Assembly: GCF_014649775.1 (NCBI RefSeq)
Contig: NZ_BMTR01000008.1
Coordinates: 306,676-370,675, forward strand
Origin: Streptomyces longisporoflavus
Lineage (GTDB): Bacteria; Actinomycetota; Actinomycetes; Streptomycetales; Streptomycetaceae
Length of the DNA stretch: 64,000 nt
Direction: 5' to 3'
Shown: one piece after another, positions 1-8,521 of the stretch
Layout: each line of letters starts with the position of its first letter
How positions within the stretch are numbered: the first letter of the stretch is position 1
The notes under the pieces: model-generated
The model's database searches: none
Seen by the model: the letters and a program-made list of their open reading frames with translations, nothing else
What the model was told of the DNA's origin: nothing
Program-made: the position numbers and the translations under genes

Positions 1-403
1 CGGGAGTGGCCGTGCGGGCGTGGATGATGCCGCCCGCGTCCAGGATCCGGTCGATGACCGGGGCGTTCTCGGTCGCGGTGTTGCCGACGTTGACGAGGGA
101 GCCCTCGGTGAGGGAGCGCCCGGCGATGGCGTGCTTCTCCTTGGTGGCGACCGGGATGCCCTCGAGCGGACGCGGCGCCAGGCCGCCCTTGCCGAGAAAG
201 CGGCCCTCGGCGTCCCGTGCCTGGTCGAGTGCCTCGTCGTAGAGCTGCTCGGTGAAGGCGTTGATCACCGGTTCGGTCTGCTCCGCGCGTTTGATGACCG
301 CGCGCATCAGCTCCACCGGGGAGAGTTCGCGGGCGTCGAAGAGCCGTCGGGCCTCGGCGGCGCTGAGGTAGGCGAGATCGGTGCCGGTGTCGTTCGGGTT
401 CAT
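1..403 (-). CDS. Amidase-signature family amidase (N-terminal part, cut by window edge)
   Basis: Reading the minus strand from the ATG at 403 gives an open frame to the window edge (about 134 codons) starting MNPNDTGTDLAYLSAAEARR. It contains the usual N-terminal pattern of amidase-signature enzymes: LSPVELMRAVIKRAEQTEPVINAF, then GIPVATKEKHAI with the conserved catalytic-lysine region (G-I-P-V/I-x-x-K), then a segment ending GGIIHARTATP. These enzymes hydrolyse amides in the cytoplasm with a Ser-cisSer-Lys triad; the serines would lie beyond the edge. It starts 37 bases after the alpha/beta hydrolase and is probably the last gene seen of the minus-strand operon MFS, M20, hydrolase, amidase. 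The substrate is unknown. Confidence 0.85.
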   Translation of the reverse strand, partial: MNPNDTGTDLAYLSAAEARRLFDARELSPVELMRAVIKRAEQTEPVINAFTEQLYDEALDQARDAEGRFLGKGGLAPRPLEGIPVATKEKHAIAGRSLTEGSLVNVGNTATENAPVIDRILDAGGIIHARTATP

Positions 404-440
404 GCGGACGTCCTTCGCAGGTGGGGGAGGTGAGAGGGGA

Positions 441-1397
441 TCAGGCGAGCAGTCGTTTGAGCGCGGTGTTGGTCCAGGCCGTCGCCTCCCCTGCGGCGGG
501 GCTGACGTGGTCCATGCCGTAGAAGCCGTGGACGAGGCCGTCGAAGCGCCGGTGTTCGACGCGTACGCCGGCGCCGCGCAGCGCTTCGGCGTACGCGTCT
601 CCCTCGTCACGCAGCGGGTCGTACTCCGCGGTGGCTACGACGGCCGGAGCGAGCCCGGACAGGTCCTTCGCTCGCAGGGGTGCGACCCGCGGGTCGGCGC
701 CGAACGCGGTGGAGGCGGGGCCGGCGCCGAGGTACTGCTCGAAGAACCAGTGCAGTTCCGTGGTGGTGAGGAAGTAGCCTTCGCCGTTCTCGGCCCGCGA
801 CGGGTAGGTGCCGGCCATGTCCGTGCTCGGATAGACGAGCAGCTGGGCTGCCAGCGGCAGACCCCCGGCGTGGGCCTGCTGTGCGCACACGGCGGCCAGC
901 GTCGCGCCCGCGCTGTCGCCGCCGACGGCCAGCCGCGCGGGGTCACCGCCGAACGCGTCCACGTGCCGCGCGACCCAGGTCAGGGCGGTGTACGCGTCGT
1001 CGACCGCGGCGGGGAAACGATGTTCGGGCGCGAGCCGGTAGTCGACGCTCACCACGACGGCGTCGAGGTCGCGGCACAGGGTTCGGGCGTGCACGTCGTG
1101 GGTGTCGAGGTCGCCGGCCACCCAGCCGCCACCGTGCAGGTACACCACCGTGGGCACGGGCGCCGTGTTGTGCGGCCGGTAGACGCGGGCGGGGAGAGAC
1201 CCCGCCACCACGGTGGAGGCCACCGTCGCGGACTCGGGCTCTGTGGCCTGGTCGACAGTCAACGCCCGTAGCCGGGCTCGGGCCTGTGTGACAGCGCTCT
1301 TCCCCGGCTCGGGGGCGTCGAGTCGCTGGAGGCTTCGCAAGAACGCGGCGATGTCCGGGTCCAGGGGCACGTCACTTCTCCTGTCGGTCGCGGGCAT
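441..1397 (-). CDS. Alpha/beta hydrolase of the hormone-sensitive lipase (type IV esterase) family
   Basis: The 318-residue protein has the HSL-family oxyanion motif HGGGW near residue 90, the nucleophile elbow GDSAG near residue 160, and C-terminal acid and histidine regions (EYDPLRDEG and GLVHGFYG). The length is typical for the family, and no signal peptide is visible, so it is probably a cytoplasmic carboxylesterase or amide/ester hydrolase. Its start overlaps the end of the M20 gene by 26 bases and the amidase follows after 37 bases, so the three enzymes look co-transcribed and may act in sequence on one imported ester/amide. The specific substrate is not evident. Confidence 0.88.
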   Translation of the reverse strand: MPATDRRSDVPLDPDIAAFLRSLQRLDAPEPGKSAVTQARARLRALTVDQATEPESATVASTVVAGSLPARVYRPHNTAPVPTVVYLHGGGWVAGDLDTHDVHARTLCRDLDAVVVSVDYRLAPEHRFPAAVDDAYTALTWVARHVDAFGGDPARLAVGGDSAGATLAAVCAQQAHAGGLPLAAQLLVYPSTDMAGTYPSRAENGEGYFLTTTELHWFFEQYLGAGPASTAFGADPRVAPLRAKDLSGLAPAVVATAEYDPLRDEGDAYAEALRGAGVRVEHRRFDGLVHGFYGMDHVSPAAGEATAWTNTALKRLLA

Positions 1398-2679
1398 GTT
1401 CGTCCTCGGCGCACAGCCAGTGCGCGGCGGCCGCGAGCAGCGCCGTCACGCCGGTGTGGATCGTGGGTTCGGGTACGGGGGCGAAGTACGGGGAGTGGTT
1501 GGCCGGGACCGTGTCCGGCAGGCCGTCCGTCAGCAAGGTGTCGAGGTCGATGTGCTCGAAGGGGACCGGGTCGCCGCCGCCGAAGTGCCAGAAGACCGAG
1601 GGCACACCGAGCGCCGTGCCGAAAGTGCCGAAGTCCTCGCTGCCGGTGAGGGGTTCGGGCAGGGTGAACACCCGCTCCCCGCCCAGGACTTCGGCGATCG
1701 CGGTCAGTACGGTGCCGGTTGCCGCGGTGTCGTTGACCGTGATGGGGAAGGAGTGGAGAGCCGTGATCTCGGGTTCCTTGGGCGCGCCGGACGCGGCGGC
1801 CTCGGCGCGGACGATCCGTTCGACGGCCGCCAGGACTCGCTCCCGTACGGCGGAAGTCGTGGAGCGGATGTTGATCCGCAGGTCCGCGGTGTCCGGGATG
1901 ATGTTCTCCTTGGTGCCCGCGTGCAGCGAACCGACGGTCACCACGGCGGTCTGCGCCGCCCCCACCTCCCGTGAGACGACCGTCTGCAGCCGCATGACGA
2001 CCGCGGCGGCCATGACGATCGGATCGACGGTCGTCTCGGGCGTGGAGCCGTGTCCGCCGCGGCCGTGGAGGCGGACCCGCAGGCTGTCGGAGGCGGCCAT
2101 CACCGGCCCGGGGCGGGTGCCGACGAGGCCGACGGGGGCCGGGGACACGTGCTGGCCGAGGCAGATGTCGGCGCGCGGGAAGCGGTCCAGGAAGCCGTCC
2201 TCGATCATGGCCGGTGCCCCGCCGACCTCCTCCGCCGGCTGGAACACCGCGACGACCGTGCCGCACCATTCGCCTCGGGCGGCGGCGAGTTGGGCGCTCG
2301 CGCCGAGCAGGCAGGTGACGTGCATGTCATGGCCGCAGGCGTGCATGACGGGAACCTTGTTGCCCTCACTGTCGACGCCCACCTCCTGGGAGGCGTACGG
2401 CAGCCCCGTCCGCTCGCGCACCGGGAGCCCGTCCATGTCGGCGCGGAGCAGGACCACCGGGCCTTCGCCGTTGACCAGGACCCCGACGACGCCGGTGCCA
2501 CCGACGCCCTCGGTGACCTGCCAGCCCTGCTCGCGCAGCCGTCCGGCGACGACGGCTGCTGTGCGGAACTCCTGGAAGGACAACTCCGGGTGGGCGTGCA
2601 GGTCCTCGTAGAGGGCGCGCAGACCGGGCAGCTGCTCCGGGAAACCGGACAGCAGGCGCGCGGCGGAGGCGGCGGTCAT
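1372..2679 (-). CDS. M20-family metal-dependent amidohydrolase/peptidase
   Basis: The 435-residue protein starts at the ATG at 2679, which shares an ATGA overlap with the upstream MFS gene; the much longer open frame upstream is a shadow of that gene. M20D features are clear: LRADMDGLPVRE (metal ligand Asp), HACGHDMH (two metal ligands and catalytic region), FQPAEE (catalytic Glu pair), a GGHGSTPE dimerisation-domain segment and SEDFG near the C-terminus. Such enzymes hydrolyse N-acyl amino acids, hippurate-like or IAA-amino acid conjugates. Together with the amidase, esterase and importer this suggests uptake and stepwise hydrolysis of an amide conjugate; that link is inferred. Confidence 0.92.
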   Translation of the reverse strand: MTAASAARLLSGFPEQLPGLRALYEDLHAHPELSFQEFRTAAVVAGRLREQGWQVTEGVGGTGVVGVLVNGEGPVVLLRADMDGLPVRERTGLPYASQEVGVDSEGNKVPVMHACGHDMHVTCLLGASAQLAAARGEWCGTVVAVFQPAEEVGGAPAMIEDGFLDRFPRADICLGQHVSPAPVGLVGTRPGPVMAASDSLRVRLHGRGGHGSTPETTVDPIVMAAAVVMRLQTVVSREVGAAQTAVVTVGSLHAGTKENIIPDTADLRINIRSTTSAVRERVLAAVERIVRAEAAASGAPKEPEITALHSFPITVNDTAATGTVLTAIAEVLGGERVFTLPEPLTGSEDFGTFGTALGVPSVFWHFGGGDPVPFEHIDLDTLLTDGLPDTVPANHSPYFAPVPEPTIHTGVTALLAAAAHWLCAEDEHARDRQEK

Positions 2680-3926
2680 GAGTGTTCCTTTGCGGGCGTG
2701 GGGAGTTCGGGTGCGCCGGTGGCGGCCCGGAAGGAGACGGCGTCCTGCGGAGTGAGGAGCGCCATCACAAGGGCGATGGCCGCGCCGAGCACCAGGGAGG
2801 CGAAGGCCACCTTGAACGAGAAGGCGTCGGCGAGCGCGCCGATGACGGGTGGGGCGACCATGCCTGCCACCTGGCCGCCGAAGATGATTGCTCCGCTGCC
2901 CACGCCGACGTCCTCGGGCGCGAGGCCGCTCAGCGGCACGGCGAGGATCGGCATGTAGCACAGGGAGACGGCGGTCGTGGCGAGCGTGCCGAAGACGATG
3001 AAACCGATGAGCGACGGCGAGAAGACCATGAACAGCAACGTGACCGCGGCCGCCGTCATGCTGGGCACGATCACCCTGCGGTGGTGGCCGCCCAGGCGGT
3101 CCGCGAGCCGCCCGCCGACGACGATCGCGCCGGTCGCGGCGAGGCCGGGAATCGCCACGAGGGCCCCGGTCGAGGCGAGCGAGACGCCGTATTCCTCGCT
3201 CACATAGGACGGGATCCACGTACTGAGACCCCACACGATCAGGCTGTAGCCGAACATCATGGTGCTGAAGCGCCAGACCACGCCCTTGCGCAGGACGCCC
3301 CCGGCGCGCCGCCGGTCGACGCGGAGCTCCGGCTCCACCGCCGACAGCGGCGCGGGGAGCCACACCCGTATGGCCACCACGACGAAGACGCCGAGCGCCG
3401 CCGTCGAGAAGAACGCCGAACGCCAGCCGAAAACGGCGATCAGGGGCGCGACGAGGAGCGGCGTGAGGACCCCGGCGAGGGCGTTCGAGCTCATGATCAC
3501 GCCGTTGGCACCCATCCGCTCGGCCGGTGTCGTCCGCTCCACGAGGACCTTCATCGAGGCGGGCGGGAAGACGCCTTCGGCGGCGCCGAACGCGAACCGC
3601 ATCAGCAGCAGGACGCCGAACGACCAGGCGAAGCCGGTCAGCGCGGTGAACACCGACCAGGACAGCAGGGCCCAGAGCATGACCCGCTGGGCGCCGTGCC
3701 GGTCGGCGAGCAGCCCGCCGGGGATCTGGCACAGGGCGTAGGCGAGGAAGAACGCCGAGACGATCAGGCCCTGTTCCCCGCGGCCCACGTCGAACTCGTC
3801 GCCGATGGAGGGCAGGGCCAGGTTGATGACGAGCCGGTCGGCGTAATCGACCAGCCAGGCGGTGAACAGCAGGACGATCGTGATCCGGACGGTTCTGCGA
3901 ACGGGTTGAGGGGGCGGAGCAGACAC
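2676..3926 (-). CDS. MFS transporter, probable organic-anion importer
   Basis: The 416-residue protein has about 12 hydrophobic segments. It has the MFS loop 2-3 signature GGLLADRHGAQR, with YALCQIPGG before it, as in anion:cation symporters of the galactonate/glucarate/phthalate type. It is the first gene of the minus-strand operon and couples to the M20 gene by an ATGA overlap at 2676-2679. A 74-base gap separates it from the divergent Lrp-type regulator, the obvious candidate controller. A role in importing the substrate of the downstream hydrolases is inferred from position only. Confidence 0.9.
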   Translation of the reverse strand: MSAPPPQPVRRTVRITIVLLFTAWLVDYADRLVINLALPSIGDEFDVGRGEQGLIVSAFFLAYALCQIPGGLLADRHGAQRVMLWALLSWSVFTALTGFAWSFGVLLLMRFAFGAAEGVFPPASMKVLVERTTPAERMGANGVIMSSNALAGVLTPLLVAPLIAVFGWRSAFFSTAALGVFVVVAIRVWLPAPLSAVEPELRVDRRRAGGVLRKGVVWRFSTMMFGYSLIVWGLSTWIPSYVSEEYGVSLASTGALVAIPGLAATGAIVVGGRLADRLGGHHRRVIVPSMTAAAVTLLFMVFSPSLIGFIVFGTLATTAVSLCYMPILAVPLSGLAPEDVGVGSGAIIFGGQVAGMVAPPVIGALADAFSFKVAFASLVLGAAIALVMALLTPQDAVSFRAATGAPELPTPAKEHS

Positions 3927-4000
3927 GCGGCACTCCTTCGACTCCGGGCGGCCGAAGTCGGGACTGGGAATCGGCCGGAAGTGCCCCTACGATCCGGTCC

Positions 4001-5092
4001 GTGACAGGAATCCCCGGAGAATTGCAGGAAAACATCTTGGAAGGAGCCGTGGTCCCCGATTCCCGCGGGACCCGCACGTCTGCTCCGTTCTCCGAGTTGG
4101 ACCTGGCCCTCGTCGACGCGCTCCAGGCCGCCCCCCGCGCCTCGTGGTCCCGGATCGGCCGGGCGCTCGGCGTGGACGCGACCACGGCGGCCCGCCGGTG
4201 GGAGCGGCTGCGCGCGGGCGGTCTGGCCTGGGTCAGCGCGTACGACTCCGCGAAGGCGACGACCGTCGCCTACGTCGAGGTCAGGTGCCGGCCCCGGGCC
4301 GTGGAATCCGCCGGCGCCGCCCTGGCCGACATGCCCTGGGTCTTCAGCGTCGACGAGACGGCCGGCGACTTCGACCTCCTGGCCTCGGTCGTCGCGGCCG
4401 ACCTGCCCTCCCTCGGCCGCTCGGTGCACGGTCTGATCGGCGGCCTGAAGGGCGTACGGTCCACCCGCACACGCCTCGGCATCACCCTGTACAGCGAAGG
4501 CGGCGACTGGCGCATGCGGGCCATGGAACCGTCCGGCGACACGGAACTCTCCGCCCCGCGCACCTCGCACCCGACTCCGTACAGCGCCCACATGCACCAC
4601 CGGCCGCCGCCCGAGGACCAGGCACTCCTCGAAGCCCTCGGCCGCGACGGGCGCCTCGGCTACACCGACCTGGGCGCCGCGACCGGCATGAGCGAACACA
4701 CCGCACGCCGCCGACTCCAGCGGATGATCCGGGACCGGGACATCACCTTCCGCTGCGACCTGGCCCATCCCCTCGCCGGGCTGTCGACGGTCGTGCTCTA
4801 CCGCACCGCGGTCCCCCATACCCACCTCGAGGCCACGGGCAACGCGCTGGCCCGGAGGGAGGAGGTGCGTCTGGCCGTGTCCGTCAGCGGCTCCGACAAC
4901 CTCCTCGTCATGGTCTGGCTGCGCGGCCTGCACGCCATCGACCCCTTCGAGGCGCACCTCGCGGAACGCTTCCCGCATCTGAAGGTCAGCGACCGCACCG
5001 TCTTCCTCCACACCCGCAAGCGCATGGGCCGGCTCCTCGACACCACCGGCCGCGCCGTCGGGCACGTCCCCTTCTCCCTGCCGCAGGTCTGA
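4001..5092 (+). CDS. Tandem Lrp/AsnC-family transcriptional regulator (two fused copies)
   Basis: The 363-residue protein holds two Lrp-like units in one chain. Residues about 30-75 carry an HTH (LDLALVDALQAAPRASWSRI), followed by a ligand-sensing RAM-type half. Residues about 200-245 carry a second HTH (DQALLEALGRDGRLGYTDLG), followed by a second sensing half with FRCDLAHPLAG. Canonical Lrp proteins are near 150 residues, so this is an intramolecular pseudo-dimer known from actinomycetes. The GTG at 4001 is used; a GTG near 4049 with an AAGGAG just before it is a weaker alternative. Its divergent position suggests it controls the MFS/M20/hydrolase/amidase operon. Confidence 0.85.
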   Translation: MTGIPGELQENILEGAVVPDSRGTRTSAPFSELDLALVDALQAAPRASWSRIGRALGVDATTAARRWERLRAGGLAWVSAYDSAKATTVAYVEVRCRPRAVESAGAALADMPWVFSVDETAGDFDLLASVVAADLPSLGRSVHGLIGGLKGVRSTRTRLGITLYSEGGDWRMRAMEPSGDTELSAPRTSHPTPYSAHMHHRPPPEDQALLEALGRDGRLGYTDLGAATGMSEHTARRRLQRMIRDRDITFRCDLAHPLAGLSTVVLYRTAVPHTHLEATGNALARREEVRLAVSVSGSDNLLVMVWLRGLHAIDPFEAHLAERFPHLKVSDRTVFLHTRKRMGRLLDTTGRAVGHVPFSLPQV

Positions 5093-5118
5093 CCTCGCGC
5101 CCTCACCGGCCTGATAGG

Positions 5119-5136
5119 TATGTTCGTAAGAACATA
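5119..5136. promoter_or_regulatory. Operator-like palindrome upstream of the FGE gene
   Basis: TATGTTC-GTAA-GAACATA is an 18-base inverted repeat with perfect 7-base arms. A copy with one arm mismatch lies just before padR (6191-6208). A weak -10-like TGATAG overlaps its left edge. The obvious candidate binder is the PadR protein. Confidence 0.65.
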
Positions 5137-5186
5137 GGCGGATGTCGATGGAGACGTCCGCGACGACCGGGAGGACCAGAGCCGAC

Positions 5187-6146
5187 ATGAGCGATTCCCG
5201 AGGCCCCGCACGCTGCTGCATGCCGACGGGCGGCGGTCCGGCGGCCGCTTCCGTGACCGTGCCCCTGACCGCGGCGCCGGACCGGATACGCGACGAGCGG
5301 AGGATGGTGTCGCTGCCGGGCGGTGAGTTCCTGATGGGCACGGACGACGCCGAGGGGTTCGCCGGGGACGGCGAGGGACCGGTGCGGGCCGTGCGGCTCG
5401 ACCCGTTCCGCATCGACGCGTACGCGGTGACCAACGAGCGGTACGCGGCCTTCGTCTTCGCCACCGGGTACCGCACCGACGCCGAACGCATCGGCTGGTC
5501 GTACGTGTTCGCCGGATTTCTGCCGGCGACCCTGCGGCGCGGTGCGCCCCGGCCGGAGCGCACCCCCTGGTGGTGCGGAGTGCGGGGCGCGGCCTGGGAC
5601 CGGCCGGAGGGGCCGGGCAGCACGCTGGAGGGGCGCGGTGACCACCCGGTCGTGCACCTGTCCTGGAACGACGCCGCCGCGTACGCCGCGTGGGCGGGCA
5701 AGCGGCTGCCGACCGAGGCCGAGTGGGAGTACGCCGCCCGCGGGGGTTTTGAGCAGCGGCGTTACCCCTGGGGCGACGAGCTCGACCCCGACGGCGACTA
5801 CCGCTGCAACATCTGGCGTGGCACCTTCCCGGCGAAGAACACCGCCGCCGACGGCTACCGCGGCACGGCGCCCGTAGACGCCTTCGAACCCAACGGCTTC
5901 GGCCTGTACAACACCTCGGGCAACGTCTGGGAGTGGTGCGCAGACTGGTGGAGCACGGACCACGGATCCGCCCGGCCGCTGGTCAACCCCCAAGGCCCGC
6001 GCGGCGGTTCGGACAAGGTGATGCGCGGCGGCTCGCACATGTGCCACGTCTCGTACTGCAACCGCTACCGCGTCGCGGCCCGGACCGCCAACAGCCCGGA
6101 CAGTTCCAGCGGGCACGCGGGTTTCCGCTGTGTTGCACCCCTGTGA
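5187..6146 (+). CDS. Formylglycine-generating enzyme (sulfatase-activating oxidase)
   Basis: FGE oxidises the cysteine of C-x-P-x-R sulfatase motifs to formylglycine, using a copper centre and O2. The 319-residue protein matches the FGE-sulfatase fold: LPGGEFLMGTDD, AVTNERYAAFV, HPVVHLSWNDAAAYAAWAGK, RLPTEAEWEYAARGG, YPWGDE, GNVWEWCADWW. The active-site pair is Cys286 and Cys291 in GGSHMCHVSYCNRYR, with the same five-residue spacing as Cys272/277 of the S. coelicolor enzyme. An N-terminal CCMP motif is also present. The frame is open from an ATG at 5142, but that lies 6 bases from the palindrome, so the ATG at 5187 (GGGAGG upstream) is preferred. The two sulfatases downstream are the likely clients. 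Confidence 0.93.
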   Translation: MSDSRGPARCCMPTGGGPAAASVTVPLTAAPDRIRDERRMVSLPGGEFLMGTDDAEGFAGDGEGPVRAVRLDPFRIDAYAVTNERYAAFVFATGYRTDAERIGWSYVFAGFLPATLRRGAPRPERTPWWCGVRGAAWDRPEGPGSTLEGRGDHPVVHLSWNDAAAYAAWAGKRLPTEAEWEYAARGGFEQRRYPWGDELDPDGDYRCNIWRGTFPAKNTAADGYRGTAPVDAFEPNGFGLYNTSGNVWEWCADWWSTDHGSARPLVNPQGPRGGSDKVMRGGSHMCHVSYCNRYRVAARTANSPDSSSGHAGFRCVAPL

Positions 6147-6152
6147 AGACTC

Positions 6153-6181
6153 TTGACACCGTCCGGGCAGCGGGTGAATCT
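6153..6181 (+). promoter_or_regulatory. Probable padR promoter
   Basis: TTGACA at 6153-6158 and GAATCT at 6176-6181 are separated by 17 bases, close to the HrdB-type consensus. The predicted start of transcription falls at the left edge of the palindrome at 6191-6208, an arrangement suited to repression by PadR. Confidence 0.6.
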
Positions 6182-6190
6182 GAGCGAAGC

Positions 6191-6208
6191 TAGGTTCCTG
6201 AGAACATA
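6191..6208. promoter_or_regulatory. Operator-like palindrome upstream of padR
   Basis: TAGGTTC-CTGA-GAACATA has the same layout as the site at 5119-5136 (one mismatch between arms, identical right arm). It lies directly after the predicted padR promoter and 10 bases before the padR ATG. Autorepression by PadR is inferred. Confidence 0.65.
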
Positions 6209-6218
6209 AGAGGTTCGG

Positions 6219-6785
6219 ATGCAGCTCGACTACGTGATCCTCGGTGCGCTGGCACTTCGCCGTCTGTCCGGCTACGACCTGCGTCGCTGGATGGAGGGTC
6301 CGGGCCGGTACATCGGCTACGGCGTCAAGCTGCCGCAGATCTACCGCCGGCTCGGCACCCTGGTGGAGCGCGGCTGGGTGGACTTCGAGGTCGACCCACG
6401 CGAGGGCCGCCCGGACGCCAAGGTCTACCGGCTCACCGAGCAGGGCAAGGAGGCGTTGCTCGCGTGGGCGCGTTCCCCGTACGAGCCGTCGCTGCGTCCC
6501 ATGGACCCGGAGTTCAAGCTGCGCTTCGTCTTCGCCGGGCAGCTCGACCCCGAGATCGCCCTGGACGTCGTTCGCACCGAGCTGGCCCACCGGCTCAAGC
6601 ACGACGCACTGAGCGCCGCCGTGCCCGTCTCCGCCGAGTACGAGCCGCAGATCGACGGGCTCGACGCGGACTGGGCCCGAGAGGTGCACACCATGGCCCA
6701 CGAGCACGGTTACGCGTTCACGGCCTCCTACATCGCCTGGCTCCAACTGACCGAGGCCCGTCTGGTGGCGCGGCTCGGCCGCTGA
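6219..6785 (+). CDS. PadR-family transcriptional regulator
   Basis: The 188-residue protein has an N-terminal winged helix typical of PadR (MQLDYVILGALALRRLSGYDL at the start, LPQIYRRLGTLVERGWV, then the wing GRPDAKVYRLTEQGKEAL). A C-terminal helical region of the PadR/Vir_act_alpha_C kind (residues about 95-188) serves dimerisation and effector response. The start is the ATG at 6219 with AAGAGG upstream. It sits between the FGE gene and the sulfatase/MFS operon, and matching palindromes precede both it and the FGE gene. It is therefore the probable repressor of the FGE gene and of itself, and perhaps of the sulfatases. The inducer is unknown. Confidence 0.9.
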   Translation: MQLDYVILGALALRRLSGYDLRRWMEGPGRYIGYGVKLPQIYRRLGTLVERGWVDFEVDPREGRPDAKVYRLTEQGKEALLAWARSPYEPSLRPMDPEFKLRFVFAGQLDPEIALDVVRTELAHRLKHDALSAAVPVSAEYEPQIDGLDADWAREVHTMAHEHGYAFTASYIAWLQLTEARLVARLGR

Positions 6786-6844
6786 CCCCGCCATACCTGC
6801 ACAACCCCAACACCGCATACCGCTTCAGCGACTCGTGGCGAGCC

Positions 6845-6864
6845 GGACCGCCACGTGGCGGTCC
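6845..6864. promoter_or_regulatory. Perfect 20-base palindrome in the leader of the first sulfatase gene
   Basis: GGACCGCCAC-GTGGCGGTCC is fully self-complementary. As RNA it can form an 8-bp stem with an ACGT loop, followed by a C-rich run and TT. It may be an operator, an attenuating hairpin or a weak terminator between padR and the sulfatase operon. The sequence cannot decide which. Confidence 0.5.
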
Positions 6865-6896
6865 CCCCTTGCCCGATCCCCTCCAGGGAGCCGTAC

Positions 6897-8477
6897 ATGC
6901 GCATCATCTACGTCGACGTGGACACCCTCCGCGCCGACCACACCACCCCGTACGGGTATCACCGGCCCACCACCCCTAATCTGCAAAAGCTCGCCGACAA
7001 ATCCGTCACCTTCGACCGCTACTACTGCTCCGACTCCCCGTGCCTGCCTTCGCGAACCGCCCTGACCAGCGGTCAGTTCGGCATCACGAACGGGGTGATC
7101 GGGCACTTCGGCCCGGCCGCGCAGTTCCGGCTCGACGCCGGGCACGGCCCCGAGCCCGACCGGCCGCTGCTGGGCCAGCGCCTCGGCTTCGGCGGGTACT
7201 ACACCGCCGCCGTGTCGGTCTTCGCCGAACGTCATCGCGCGTACTTCTTCCACGCCAACTTCCGCGAGTCGATCCGCGCCACCGACCGGATGGGCGACGA
7301 GGAGGCGCACGACGTCAACCGTGCCGCGATCGACTGGCTGCGCCGACACGCGGACGACGACAACTGGTATCTGCACCTGACCTATTGGGACCCGCACACC
7401 AACTACACACAGCCCGCCGAGTGGACCGAGAAGATGGCCGCCTCGGGGCCCGTGCAGTCCTGGCCGGACGAGGAGACGATCGCCGCGCACGCCGAGGTGT
7501 ACGGTCCGCGCAGCGCTCTCGATCTGCACTACTCGATCAGCGGCGCGGGCACCTCGCCCGTCCCCCACAACATGCCGGACGCGATCCGTTCCCGCACCGA
7601 CTTCGAGCACCTGATCAACGGCTTCGACGGCGCCATCTCCTACTGGGACCACCACTTCGGCCAACTCCTCGCCGCCCTAGAGGAGTTGGGGATCGCCGAG
7701 GAGACCGCGGTGATCGTCAGCGCGGACCACGGGGAGTCCTTCGGCGAGCTGGGCTCGTACGCCGAACACGGGCACGCGAGCGAGCCCGTCCAACGCGTCC
7801 CGCTGATCGTGCACTGGCCGGGGCTCACCGACGACCTGCCCGACGACGCCCGCCGCAACGACGCCCTGCTCTACAACATCGACCTCGCCCCGACCCTGTG
7901 CGAACTGCTCGGCATGGACGTCCCGGCCGGCTGGCAGGGGAGGTCTTTCGCGCCCGCGGTCCGCGGCGAGACGATCGACTCGCGCGAATACCTCGTCCTC
8001 GGGCACGGCGCCCACACCTACCAGCGTGCCGTCCGCACCCGCGACCACCTCTATCTGCGCACCTACCACCCCGGCAGCTTCCGTACCGAATGGGAGCAGC
8101 TCTTCGACGTCACCAAGGACCCATACCTGACACGGGGCTTGATAGACGAAGATCCGGAACTCGCCGCCCGGATGCGGTCGCATCTCGCCGAGTGGTGGCA
8201 CGAGCACGCGGGCCGCCCCGGCGCCCTGCCCGACCCCATGCAGACCACCCTGCAGACCGGACCCACGTACTACAACGACCCCGTCCGCTACGCCGCGCAC
8301 CTGCGCGCCACCGACCGCGCCCACCTCGCCGACGACCTGGAGCAGCGCCTCGCCACGCTGAACATCCCCGTGTCCTGGCACGCCCCCGACCGGCCGCGCA
8401 CCGCCGAGCTCCTCGCACGCTGGGTCCACCTGCTGCAGACCCGCGACCAGCGCGCATCCACCCAGCAGGACGGCTGA
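6897..8477 (+). CDS. Type I sulfatase with CLPSR formylglycine motif
   Basis: The 526-residue protein is an alkaline-phosphatase-superfamily sulfatase. The N-terminal metal-binding aspartates are in YVDVDTLRADHT. The maturation motif is C49-L-P-S-R53 in a C-x-P-S-R context, so Cys49 should be converted to formylglycine by the FGE two genes upstream. The second metal site is ADHGESFGE. No signal peptide is visible, which implies cytoplasmic hydrolysis of an imported sulfate ester. The ATG at 6897 with GGGAG upstream is used; the frame is open from 6855. The MFS transporter begins 44 bases downstream. The substrate class cannot be named. Confidence 0.92.
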   Translation: MRIIYVDVDTLRADHTTPYGYHRPTTPNLQKLADKSVTFDRYYCSDSPCLPSRTALTSGQFGITNGVIGHFGPAAQFRLDAGHGPEPDRPLLGQRLGFGGYYTAAVSVFAERHRAYFFHANFRESIRATDRMGDEEAHDVNRAAIDWLRRHADDDNWYLHLTYWDPHTNYTQPAEWTEKMAASGPVQSWPDEETIAAHAEVYGPRSALDLHYSISGAGTSPVPHNMPDAIRSRTDFEHLINGFDGAISYWDHHFGQLLAALEELGIAEETAVIVSADHGESFGELGSYAEHGHASEPVQRVPLIVHWPGLTDDLPDDARRNDALLYNIDLAPTLCELLGMDVPAGWQGRSFAPAVRGETIDSREYLVLGHGAHTYQRAVRTRDHLYLRTYHPGSFRTEWEQLFDVTKDPYLTRGLIDEDPELAARMRSHLAEWWHEHAGRPGALPDPMQTTLQTGPTYYNDPVRYAAHLRATDRAHLADDLEQRLATLNIPVSWHAPDRPRTAELLARWVHLLQTRDQRASTQQDG

Positions 8478-8521
8478 TCCTCCCACCCTCGCACATACCC
8501 CGCACCGGCGAAGGAGCCGTG

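Noticed and set aside
1372..4185. Single 937-codon minus-strand frame
   Set aside because: Its first half is an out-of-frame reading of the MFS gene; the M20 gene begins at 2679 by an ATGA overlap.
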